Part shown: positions 53,524 through 64,000 of the stretch, in pieces
Position numbering within the stretch: the stretch's first letter is position 1
Layout: every line of letters starts with the position of its first letter
Assembly (NCBI RefSeq): GCF_014356525.2
Contig: NC_052507.1
Coordinates: 49,635,452-49,699,451 of the forward strand
Length of the DNA: 64,000 bases
Direction of reading: 5' to 3'
From: Nilaparvata lugens
Lineage: Eukaryota > Arthropoda > Insecta > Hemiptera > Delphacidae
The notes under the pieces: generated by a model
What the model was told of the DNA's origin: nothing
The model's database searches: none
Seen by the model: the letters and a program-made list of their open reading frames with translations, nothing else
Translations under genes and position numbers: made by a program

Positions 53524-54530
53524 GACTAGACTATTAAGATTATTTTTTTGGTTGAATAAAAAGCCCAGAATTAATTAAGAAGGAGAAGTTGAATGTACAA
53601 ATCATGATGTAATAGTTGCAAAGGACAAGTTTATGTTTTACAAGCCTGAGAACTATTGTGTCATTAGGTTGGCAATGTTTTCGCATCAACATTTAAAAAG
53701 CTTTAGCAGTGTAGCACCACAAAGAACCGCTCATAGCTGAGGGCGGAGGGATTGTTTGAAAGATGTTTTCATGTTTGTTTGTTGAGGAGGAGATTAGTTG
53801 TATTTGAGTATTGTATGCAGTAGGAGGTTAGCCGATGTATGGCACATATATTTAAATTGAATTTTATTTGTTATTATGCATATTGTTTAGTTTTTTAGAA
53901 GACACATAACTCACTACTTTTTTCAACAGGCTTTGTAACATGTATGATTCCTGATCCAAAACCACTAGGATCATAAAAACTATATTATATTCCCAAATTA
54001 TAGTTTTGTATCAGAAATCAGAGGGTGAATTATTTGACGATGTGTTTTGACACCATAAAACAATTTTGAAGAAACCAACTAATCTTTAATAGAATTGTGA
54101 AACTGAAAGAACAGATAGCCTAGTCGAGGTTACACTCTAATAAAATCGAATCTTCATTGTGATAAGGAGCAGTCATACTATCTATAAAGCGATAAGAGAA
54201 CCATGAAAATTATAATTATGCAATAAATAGAATTCTTTGGCAGAAATAAAATCATAAAGCAACTTAGTTTATTATTGGCAGATTATAAAAAAATTACTTG
54301 TACAATTTGAGGTTAGAATCCTTTGTTTTGATTTATTAGGTCACTCAGTCTTAGATCAGTCGACAATTTATTGATTTATTATGCAAGCAAATCAGCTGAT
54401 TGATCACTCGACTATTATGAATTAAATTATATTCAACCTGGAGTTTCACATATCAGTATCGATGGATGAATATATATATTTTTATAGCTCACAATATTGT
54501 GAATGCTAACAACTCCTGTGATAATTAATG
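53524..54530. other. Intergenic stretch, no gene seen
   Basis: AT-rich DNA to the left of the next LTR element. No recognisable ORF, repeat or RNA gene. Confidence 0.5.
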
Positions 54531-54534
54531 AGGT

Positions 54535-57039
54535 TGTGCCGGGCACTCTTTTTAATTCAGGCCTTTTCCCAAGTTATAATAGTAAATTTAATACGCAATA
54601 GACTAGAGCCATTATTGTGAGTTAGCGAAAAAAATTATTTTCTCTCTCTATTATGAACGGCCATGACTTCGAGTTTCCCATGATAGATATTTAAAAATTG
54701 TGGCTCCGAGTCGTCGAGGAATGTAGATTATGGAATTATCTCTAAAACTTAGCCTTCTTGTCGCGACATAAAATGCGATAAGTTGGAAAACAGCAAGCAT
54801 TGAAATTATAACAAACTACCGATTTTGCAGTTACTATTTGGTCCAAAGGCTGTAGAAGCCACGCGACAATTGGTCAAATTGATTCCATTCGCCCAATAGG
54901 AGACCTGTTTCTAAATACAGTAGTGGGGATTCCCCAGCCGCCAGACCAGATTACGTTTCGGAGGACACTTTGCTAGGAGCACTACGAGAGTAAAGATGTA
55001 GTCACTATGTTTTGCCCTTTTTGGGCAGGTTTATAAGTTTATTTCATTAGTTAATGTAGGAGCTAGTTTGATTTTTTATTAAAGTTTAAATTTTCTAGTA
55101 GTGCCATGTCCTGAAAGGTTTAATTGTGTTTCTTCTTCATGTACGAATAATTGTTTCTTCAAATAACCGCTAAGGTACGTAAACTAAGGTTAAAATATAA
55201 TTTAGGGAAATTAATTAATTGAAACTTCAATCAAAAGATTTTATCAACAAAGCCTGTTATTTTTCAAGTTAATAATATTGATTGAGAATAATCCTTTTGA
55301 TTTTATTAGTGATGGAAGATACTTATAATTTTTTTCTACAGAAGTATAGAAAGTTTTCAGTTACGTTACATTTGAGTTATTGTTCCTGGAGATATATTAT
55401 CGTAGAGTATTGCTGAAAGTCAGGAAGATAGCCTTTAAATTGAAATGAAACTTTTAAGAATTGTTCATATTGAGTTTATGACATTTTTTAATTTATATTT
55501 TTCAGACTCTGTTTTCTTATGTCATTAAGGCTTTTGAATGATTTAGTAAATTTTTTATGATAGAAATCTTAATAGATGAAGAAGAAAGTTTTTCTTCTCC
55601 AGGAAATTAATATTAATGAATGTTCAGATTTTAATACAATTTAAATTATTTTCTATGTGTCTACTAATTTTATTTAATTAAAGGTAAAAAAATTCCACAA
55701 GATGAATCTTATAAGGCAAACATTATCTTTCCTTAAAGTGAAATTTTCAATATTTTTTTCTTTTATTGTGTTATAAAGTGTCTTGTTTTATTAGGTGATA
55801 AATTCATAATTTCAGTTGATACTAGTTTTTGGACTTGTATTTGTAGGTAAATCAAATCATAAACTCTGGAATGTTCATTTTTAATTAAGGTTCTGAGCAG
55901 TTTTGGGCGAATGCCCGTTATTTACACTTGGATTGCGTCCTAAAGTTCATAAATAATAAATAAAATAAATGTTGGCTAGCGCACAAGTTTCCAACAATAC
56001 TAGCCGAGCTACTATATGAAAAATTATATTTGATTTTGCAAACTAAACGAAAAATATCATAAAAGTTAACATCATAATTAATGAAGTATTCATTTTTCTA
56101 AAAGCATTATATTAATTTATTACGAGTGTTTTCATAAAGTTGCATTGTAGATTAATGACACTCTGGCAAGTAAATTTGTTTTAAATCTGTTAAATTTTGA
56201 GAAGGAAATCAGAACGTCAAGATAAAATCTAAATTAAATAACAGAATAAACTCCTGTTTTAGCTTTTGATGAATTGTAGGAAGAGTTAGAAATTAATGCT
56301 GTAATACATTTATTTACAGCGGTTCATGTGTGTCCCCAAACCAACTTCTTGTACTACCACCCCTTGGGTTCCGCAACTTTATGTAAAACCGCTTCAAGAC
56401 ACCCGTTCAGACGACAGGTTTAGGGACATAAGAGGACGTCGCCGTCAAGCCAAATTCAACCGGTAAAACTTCACCGCCAAAAACAAGGTACTGTAACCCC
56501 GACGAAAGCAACGTACAGACCAACGAAAGTGCAGTGTAGTGAAACAAAGGTTCATTCGAGAATGTCAATCAAAAGTGGGGATTCAAAATTATTATGAAAT
56601 GGGTTATATGGGTTACTATCGACGAAACTTGGGTTCAACGGGCTTTTCTTTCTAGAGTAATTTTATGTTGAAGTTAATTATTTGTTATTTGATGACTGAT
56701 ATTGTTTGGTTTTGTGACGTATTGCTATCTAAACGGGGATAGTAATGCGCCCCCGAATCAGATGATGAATGTCAGCAAAGTAACATGAAATTGTTGTTTC
56801 TGTTGTTCGATTTTAGTTGCCAATGTTTATTGAAACTGTTTGTATTTTTCAATTATTTCAAATTGTAGTGATTTTCTATAGTATAAAACCTATTAAATCA
56901 GGCATGGCAAGATTAATTGAAGTTTCCTTGACTCTAGCCCGTTCACCTGCATGAATTAGGTATAGACTCAGGTATTTTCTAGATGTGTCGGCCTATTTCT
57001 AAATTCTAAATTTTATTCAAAATTATCTTCTTAGGCACA
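54535..57039 (+). repeat. 5' LTR of element 3
   Basis: 2,505 bp. It contains a GC-richer stretch at 54830-55040, a possible polyadenylation cluster AATAATAAATAAAATAAATG at about 55950, and an exon-like block at 56320-56487. It ends TTAGGCACA. The following interior does not begin with a usual TGG-type primer site. Confidence 0.9.
56320..56487 (+). other. 168-bp exon-like block in the element 3 LTR
   Basis: A GC-rich block in AT-rich sequence, preceded by TTTATTTACAG and followed by GTACTG. It recurs at about 61982-62149 and 63090-63257, but these are recent duplicates and not independent evidence. It could be a spliced leader exon of the element RNA. Confidence 0.3.
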
Positions 57040-60000
57040 CAACTGCGCCACTCTGCTGTCTAGAGATATTTAAATCTCTGGAATTCAAAATTTTCTAAAA
57101 AATTAAATTTTTCATAACTTACTCTAATCATACTAGATCAATTTTTCTGAGTCTATACTTAATAATTCATTCTGTGAACGTGTTAACTGTCAATATTTTG
57201 GGTTTGGAGTTGAATGAATAATTTATTGTTGCTACTCCAATTTTTCTGAAGTTTAAATAATTGTAGATGAAACAGGAAAGTTATTCAGTTATGTTAAACC
57301 ATTAAAATGATAATCTTTTGAAGTGCTTGAAGATAAAGTCAGGAAACTTAAGTTGAAAGTATTCTAAAACTTTATATTGAAATTGATTGACAAATTAAAT
57401 GTTTAATGGTAGAATAAAAATTAGTAGAAGAAACTAGCATAGGTGAAAACAACTGATTCTAAGTACTGAATAAAATTTTTGTATTCTGTAATTCCGTGAA
57501 TGATGATAGAAATTATTGTAATGTCAACGTACGTATTCTGGTCTCACGTCTGGTAGTTGAATATCATTATAGTAGTAGTGAAAGGGAATATTGAGATTTC
57601 AAATGTCAACCCAAGTAAATTAGGAAAATTTGGAAATTATTATGGGAGAATGTTTAGGGAAAATAGGGAAAACTTTTGAAAAGTTTAGGTAGATCGAAGG
57701 TAATGAGAGAATAAATAGGAAACTGTTTTATTAGTTATTGTTGATATGTAGTTTTAAAAGGTTGATGAGTAGTTTTGGCCTTGAGATGTTTAAACTAAAT
57801 AATTAGATATTGTAGATTAAAGTTGAAACAATGATCAAATCCTTGGGAATTTGTATAAAAATAAGTTGATTGAGATGAGGTTGTTAAGTCCCTTTATCAG
57901 TAATGTTTATTCTCGAAAAGGTGAATCAGTTTTATTATTGGAAATATTTTTTTTTAGGTGTGATTTTTGCGGTAGGCATGCGTAGTGATAGTGTAAAGAT
58001 CCGTTGTGTTGGTGACGTTTCCTGTAGGCTGTGGGGAATTTTTTTTGTTTAGTTGAGACTCAAGATTTAGAGGAGGACACGGGGATGTCCTGCCTATGTG
58101 TGTTGTTGTTGAATTTAGGTGATCGGCGCGAGTGTAGGTCCGTGTCCAGAGAGAACGGAGCACTGCCCGAAAGTTGTCCATGTAACAAATCAAGGAATCT
58201 AGCTGTGACTAACCTTGCAAATTTGTACGGTGGAATTGTATAATTTTAGCGAAAGGCACCGAAGATGGTGTGAGCTAAGATTTAATTGTATCTAGTAAAC
58301 GGTCTGGTTCATTCGAGAGTTATGGGGCTCGTCAGTAGAATAACGTAAACCGAAATCTAGAATATTTAGTGAGTCTTCGTAGTGATTGTAAGGAAAGCAA
58401 TCAGAATAAGGCAGTTTAGGGAAGCCCAGTCAAAAGGTTCGTTAATGCTTGGTAGGAAAGTCAGCCGCAAAAACACAAGTAAAAATTGGTAAAAAAAAGG
58501 AGTATTATTGAGTTTAAAGTTGCTTAGAAATTTGGTATGGTAACGAAAATTGAAGGTTTTAGACAATGAATATTTAAAGTTATTAGTTAAGGTATACAAA
58601 TAAAATAACAGAGAAACTTTTTCGAGTATCTAGGTAATGTTAAAATGGTTATCAGTGAAAGTAGAAATAAATATTGGAACACTAATGAACGGGTTAAATT
58701 AAAATAAAATTAACAGTGAAATTCTTCTAGTTGAATTTGAAATGAAAAGGGAAAATCTCTTGAGTTAAGCATGAGTTTAAATTATTCTGTAGTTGAGAGT
58801 TGAAAGGTGGATTAAAAATTTAAATGGGGATATAAGGTAGAAATATGTAGGAAAATTCGTGTCAAAAAAGAAATAGAATTTTTGTTGGGAAAATTAAATT
58901 GAGGTAATTAACAGTAGTAGGGCCCTTTAGAGATAAGTAGTCAAAAAGAATTAATAAATAAAAAAAAAAATAGGAAAATCTTTAATGAAATGATCAATTT
59001 TTTTAATGATGAATAGTAAAATTGCAATCAAGTTTTCCATGTGAATAAGTTGAGATATTTTGAGATCTAGTAGAGTAATTGAAACTAGTTGGATATGAAG
59101 TTTATAGTTGAGGAATAATTATGTGAGGCTCCAGTAAGGTTGAAAATGTCAGTGAACTTGAGAATCAGTAATAGTGTATTAGTAGCCTATTAATGTGTTA
59201 ATGTGTTGGTAAATTCAATAATGTTGGTAATCAGAAGGCAAGCAGTAGCAGTCCATCAATGCTAAGTTAGAGCTGAACTTTAAAATTATTGAATCATGCC
59301 TTGAGAATTATTCTTCCAGTGTTTAGAGAAAATGTCACGTACTTTGAGTTTGAAAGAATTAATAACCATGATCGCTGTCGAGTCAATTTATCTAGTTGAA
59401 GTTGTAGGCAGTGAGAAAATGACAATACTCTAGTGAGAAGCGAAATACAGAATTATTATTGTAGAATAATAGCCTGGCACTCGATCATAGTTTTGTTTTG
59501 ACTAGCGTTCTGTCGTAGAGGTTTCCTACTAGAATATTATAATGAAAAGTGTTTTTCTCATGATTGTGGAATGCAAAATCGCGCTTGTGTCATATAGCTC
59601 TCGCGTTGATCTAATAATGCAATTTGAATCATTGTTATCTTTGAATCGTAGTCGATGTAGAATAGTATTGCCTATTGAATTGCTTTATATTGTTAAAAAT
59701 ATATTGCACTCTCAACTCTATAGTAATGATAGTTAGATTTCAATACATTCAGCTGAGTGAAAAAGTTTCATCCTTTACTATTATGATCAAACGTACTTCA
59801 TATTTTACAACAGCAGAGTAACATAGAACCAATTAAAACTATGATGTCTTTTAAACGTTTTCCCTTGTTAGAGTTTGCCAAGAAAATAACCAGGGACTCA
59901 ATAAAGTGATTGAAGTATTCAAGATTATTATACTCGGTCCGTCTTTAGTACCTACTTAAAAGGTGGACACGTCCATATTGTTTTGTCCTGACTCTTGCCA

Positions 60001-60200
60001 CAGTTTTAAAGACTCTTGCCACAAATCTCAATTAGTTATACATTTTGCTGAATTTCGGAATGATTAAAGAGATTTCTTTTGAAGAGGGCCCGCTTCAAAT
60101 TGGATCATACTATCAATCCAGAAATTCGACTCTCCAAATCATACAGAATGCCTCTATGGTAACATATCCTGATTAGATTTCTTTTTGCGTGTTTCACACC
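57040..60200 (+). other. Element 3 interior, noncoding
   Basis: About 3.2 kb of AT-rich sequence. The longest ORFs are about 60-80 codons and have no recognised motif. I see no gag, protease, RT or integrase signature in any frame. Confidence 0.7.
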
Positions 60201-60214
60201 GGAAGGAAGGGGAG
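60201..60214 (+). promoter_or_regulatory. Polypurine tract of element 3
   Basis: GGAAGGAAGGGGAG, 14 purines directly before the 3' LTR start TGTGCC. This is where plus-strand DNA synthesis is primed, and it fixes the element orientation. Confidence 0.9.
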
Positions 60215-62700
60215 TGTGCCGGGCACTCTTTTTAATTCAGGCCTTTTCCCAAGTTATAATAGTAAATTTAATACGCAATAGACTAGAGCCATTATTGTGA
60301 GTTAGCGAAAAAAATTATTTTCTCTCTCTATTATGAACGGCCATGACTTCGAGTTTCCCATGATAGATATTTAAAAATTGTGGCTCCGAGTCGTCGAGGA
60401 ATGTAGATTATGGAATTATCTCTAAAACTTAGCCTTCTTGTCGCGACATAAAATGCGATAAGTTGGAAAACAGCAAGCATTGAAATTATAACAAACTACC
60501 GATTTTGCAGTTACTATTTGGTCCAAAGGCTGTAGAAGCCACGCGACGATTGGTCAAATTGATTCCATTCGCCCAATAGGAGACCTGTTTCTAAATACAG
60601 TAGTGGGGATTCCCCAGCCGCCAGACCAGATTACGTTCCGGAGGACACTTTGCTAGGAGCACTACGAGAGTAAAGATGTAGTCACTATGTTTCGCCCTTT
60701 TTGGGCAGGTTTATAAGTTTATTTCAGTAGTTAATGTAGGAGCTAGTTTTATTTTTTATTAATGTTTAAATTTACTAGTAGTGCCATGTCCTGAAAGGTT
60801 TAATTGTGTTTCTTCATCATGTACGAATAATTGTTTCTTCAAATAACCGCTAAGGTACGTAAACTAAGGTTAAAATATAATTTAGGGAAATTAATTAATT
60901 GAAACTTCAATCAAAAGATTTTATCAACAAAGCCTGTTATTTTTCAAGTTAATAATATTGATTGAGAATAATCCTTTTGATTTTATTAGTGATGGAAGAT
61001 ACTTATAATTTTTTTCTACAGAAGTATAGAAAGTTTTCAGTTACGTTACATTTGAGTTATTGTTCCTGGAGATATATTATCGTAGAGTATTGCTGAAAGT
61101 CAGGAAGATAGCCTTTAAATTGAAATGAAACTTTTAAGAATTGTTCATATTGAGTTTATGACATTTTTTAATTTATATTTTTCAGACTCTGTTTTCTTAT
61201 GTCATTAAGGCTTTTGAATGATTTAGTAAATTTTTTATGATAGAAATCTTAATAGATGAAGAAGAAAGTTTTTCTTCTCCAGGAAATTAATATTAATGAA
61301 TGTTCAAATTTTAATACAATTTAAATTATTTTCTATGTGTCTACTAATTTTATTTAATTAAAGGTGAATCTTATAAGGCAAACATTATCTTTCCTTAAAG
61401 TGAAATTTTCAATATTTTTTTCTTTTATTGTGTTATAAAGTGTCTTGTTTTATTAGGTGATAAATTCATAATTTCAGTTGATACTAGTTTTTGGACTTGT
61501 ATTTGTAGGTAAATCAAATCATAAACTCTGGAATGTTCATTTTTAATTAAGGTTCTGAGCAGTTTTGGGCGAATGCCCGTTATTTACACTTGGATTGCGT
61601 CCTAAAGTTCATAAATAATAAATAAAATAAATGTTGGCTAGCGCACAAGTTTCCAACAATACTAGCCGAGCTACTATATGAAAAATTATATTTGATTTTG
61701 CAAACTAAACGAAAAATATCATAAAAGTTAACATCATAATTAATGAAGTATTCATTTTTCTAAAAGCATTATATTAATTTATTACGAGTGTTTTCATAAA
61801 GTTGCATTGTAGATTAATGACACTCTGGCAAGTAAATTTGTTTTAAATCTGTTAAATTTTGAGAAGGAAATCAGAACGTCAAGATAAAATCTAAATTAAA
61901 TAACAGAATAAACTCCTGTTTTAGCTTTTGATGAATTGTAGGAAGAGTTAGAAATTAATGCTGTAATACATTTATTTACAGCGGTTCATGTGTGTCCCCA
62001 AACCAACTTCTTGTACTACCACCCCTTTGGTTCCGCAACTTTATGTAAAACCGCTTCAAGACACCCGTTCAGACGACAGGTCTAGGGACGTAAGAGGACG
62101 TCGCCGTCAAGCCAAATTCAACCGGTAAAACTTCACCGCCAAAAACAAGGTACTGTAACCCCGACGAAAGCAACGTACAGACCAACGAAAGTGCAGTGTA
62201 GTGAAACAAAGGTTCATTCGAGAATGTCAATCAAAAGTGGGGATTCAAAATTATTATGAAATGGGTTATATGGGTTACTATCGACGAAACTTGGGTTCAA
62301 CGGGCTTTTCTTTCTAGAGTAATTTTATGTTGAAGTTAATTATTTGTTATTTGATGACTGATATTGTTTGGTTTTGTGACGTATTGCTATCTAAACGGGG
62401 ATAGTAATGCGCCCCCGAATCAGATGATGAATGTCAGCAAAGTAACATGAAATTGTTGTTTCTGTTGTTCGATTTTAGTTGCCAATGTTTATTGAAACTG
62501 TTTGTATTTTTCAATTATTTCAAATTGTAGTGATTTTCTATAGTATAAACCTATTAAATCAGGCATGGCAAGATTAATTGAAGTTTCCTTGACTCTAGCC
62601 CGTTCACCTGCATGAATTAGGTATAGACTCAGGTATTTTCTAGATGTGTCGGCCTATTTCTAAATTCTAAATTTTATTCAAAATTATCTTCTTAGGCACA
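60215..62700 (+). repeat. 3' LTR of element 3
   Basis: 2,486 bp, a direct repeat of 54535-57039. Differences include a 17-bp deletion near 61365 and a few substitutions (for example TTTTGCCC to TTTCGCCC near 60690). Confidence 0.9.
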
Positions 62701-64000
62701 AGGTATTAAAGAATTTGTTTTCTACAGCTTATTCTGCAGCCTACATATTTACAGTGAATAATTCAATATTGATCTTAGAGTCAGAGCAAAATCTTAGATT
62801 CAGAGCACTTATTATTTATCATCCTTTGATTATAGTCATATTATTAAGCCAGCAAAATTTTACTGATACTTATAATAATAAGTCTACAATATATCATATC
62901 ATTTATCAACCAGAGAACTTCAAGAACTGGAATTGTAAGTCTCAAGGACTTTCGGAAGGATAAATTAGTGCATACCTGTATTCATGACATAATTGAATCT
63001 AAATTAAATAACAGAATAAACTCCTGTTTTAGCTTTTGATGAATTGTAGGAAGAGTTAGAAATTAATGCTGTAATACATTTATTTACAGCGGTTCATGTG
63101 TGTCCCCAAACCAACTTCTTGTACTACCACCCCTTGGGTTCCGCAACTTTATGTAAAACCGCTTCAAGACACCCGTTCAGACGACAGGTTTAGGGACATA
63201 AGAGGACGTCGCCGTCAAGCCAAATTCAACCGGTAAAACTTCACCGCCAAAAACAAGGTACTGTAACCCCGACGAAAGCAACGTACAGACCAACGAAAGT
63301 GCAGTGTAGTGAAACAAAGGTTCATTCGAGAATGTCAATCAAAAGTGGGGATTCAAAATTATTATGAAATGGGTTATATGGGTTACTATCGACGAAACTT
63401 GGGTTCAACGGGCTTTTCTTTCTAGAGTAATTTTATGTTGAAGTTAATTATTTGTTATTTGATGACTGATATTGTTCGGTTTTGTGACGTATTGCTATCT
63501 AAACGGGGATAGTAATGCGCCCCCGAATCAGATGATGAATGTCAGCAAAGTAACATGAAATTGTTGTTTCTGTTGTTCGATTTTAGTTGCCAATGTTTAT
63601 TGAAACTGTTTGTATTTTTCAATTATTTCAAATTGTAGTGATTTTCTATAGTATAAACCTATTAAATCAGGCATGGCAAGATTAATTGAAGTTTCCTTGA
63701 CTCTAGCCCGTTCACCTGCATGAATTAGGTATAGACTCAGGTATTTTCTAGATGTGTCGGCCTATTTCTAAATTCTAAATTTTATTCAAAATTATCTTCT
63801 TAGGCACAAGGTATTAAAGAATTTGTTTTCTACAGCTTATTCTGCAGCCTACATATTTACAGTGAATATTCAATATTGATCTTAGAGTCAGAGCAAAATC
63901 TTAGATTCAGAGCACTTATTATTTATCATCCTTTGATTATAGTCATATTATTAAGCCAGCAAAATTTTACTGATACTTATAATAATAAGTCTACAATATA
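61891..64000. repeat. 1,108-bp tandem duplication of LTR right half plus flank
   Basis: Sequence from 61891 (CTAAATTAAATAACAG) to 62998 starts again at 62999 and runs to the window end. The unit includes the last 810 bp of the 3' LTR and 298 bp of genomic flank, so the duplication happened after insertion. A Met-initiated 82-codon ORF in the flank (62715-62963) has no recognised content. Confidence 0.9.

Larger units (their letters stand above)
54535..62700 (+). mobile_element. LTR retroelement 'element 3', noncoding interior (LARD-like)
   Basis: Two LTRs of about 2.5 kb (54535-57039 and 60215-62700) start TGTGCC and end GGCACA, an inverted pair. A 14-nt all-purine tract abuts the 3' LTR. 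The 4-bp word AGGT flanks the element (54531-54534 and 62701-62704). The 3.2-kb interior has no gag or pol signature. This is the layout of a large retrotransposon derivative moved by another element's proteins. LTRs differ at only a handful of sites plus a 17-bp deletion, so the insertion is young. Confidence 0.9.

Noticed and set aside
58031..58243. Small Cys-containing ORF in the element 3 interior
   Set aside because: No recognised motif, and no other interior frame supports coding.
1..64000. CRISPR array, operon or prophage features
   Set aside because: Spaced short repeats, ribosome-binding sites and bacterial gene clusters are absent; the content is eukaryotic transposons.

Overview
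This window looks like one long stretch of transposon-packed, AT-rich eukaryotic (arthropod) DNA. I find no intact host gene, no tRNA or rRNA gene and no CRISPR array. The mix of a piggyBac-like DNA element, several LINE clades, LTR retroelements and a double-jelly-roll-like ORF suits an insect genome. A hemipteran such as a planthopper is my guess, but the sequence alone does not prove it.

Region by region. (1) 1-11383 holds a minus-strand LTR element, 'element 1'. Its direct LTRs are about 2.0 kb (9384-11383, and 1-1953, which runs off the window). It has a gag-like gene with a conserved N-terminal signature, then Pro/Arg-rich sequence, then an unusual Lys/Leu-rich ORF where pol would be expected. 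A 2.5-kb piggyBac-like element (3513-6013) sits in that ORF with a perfect TTAA duplication. (2) 11384-21100 holds a small inverted-repeat element, an element 1 scrap and an inverted duplication with arms of about 1.7-1.8 kb made of LINE 3' ends and a dispersed repeat. Pieces of two LINEs lie between the arms. (3) 21100-26327 has minisatellites and fragments of two further LINEs. (4) 26328-33698 is a LINE (endonuclease at the left, RT C-terminus and tail at the right) whose middle is replaced by a second element 1 copy. That copy's LTR contains a foldback with arms of about 1.2 kb. (5) 33699-48625 is an RTE-type LINE (minus strand) split by a 12.9-kb gypsy-like LTR element ('element 2', 34297-47201, 5-bp duplication GCATT). 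One LTR of element 2 carries a nearly full-length LINE with a poly-A tail, and that LINE carries a 312-bp insertion. (6) 48626-51060 is a diverged relative of the element 1 gag, interrupted by a 620-bp TTAA element that carries a small membrane-protein-like ORF. (7) 51061-54530 has a LINE tail, a 153-bp tandem repeat and a double-jelly-roll-like ORF. (8) 54535-62700 is a young LTR element with 2.5-kb LTRs, a clean polypurine tract and a 4-bp duplication, but no coding interior. Half of its 3' LTR plus flank is then tandemly duplicated to the window end.

The clearest candidate for something undescribed is element 1. It has 2-kb LTRs, a gag without zinc knuckles and no pol. Its Lys/Leu-rich ORF block stays about 95% identical between two copies whose LTR and 3' noncoding regions are, by eye, far more diverged. 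An equal-length 79-bp exon-like segment with splice-type borders is also kept in both copies. The nested insertions let most events be ordered in time.
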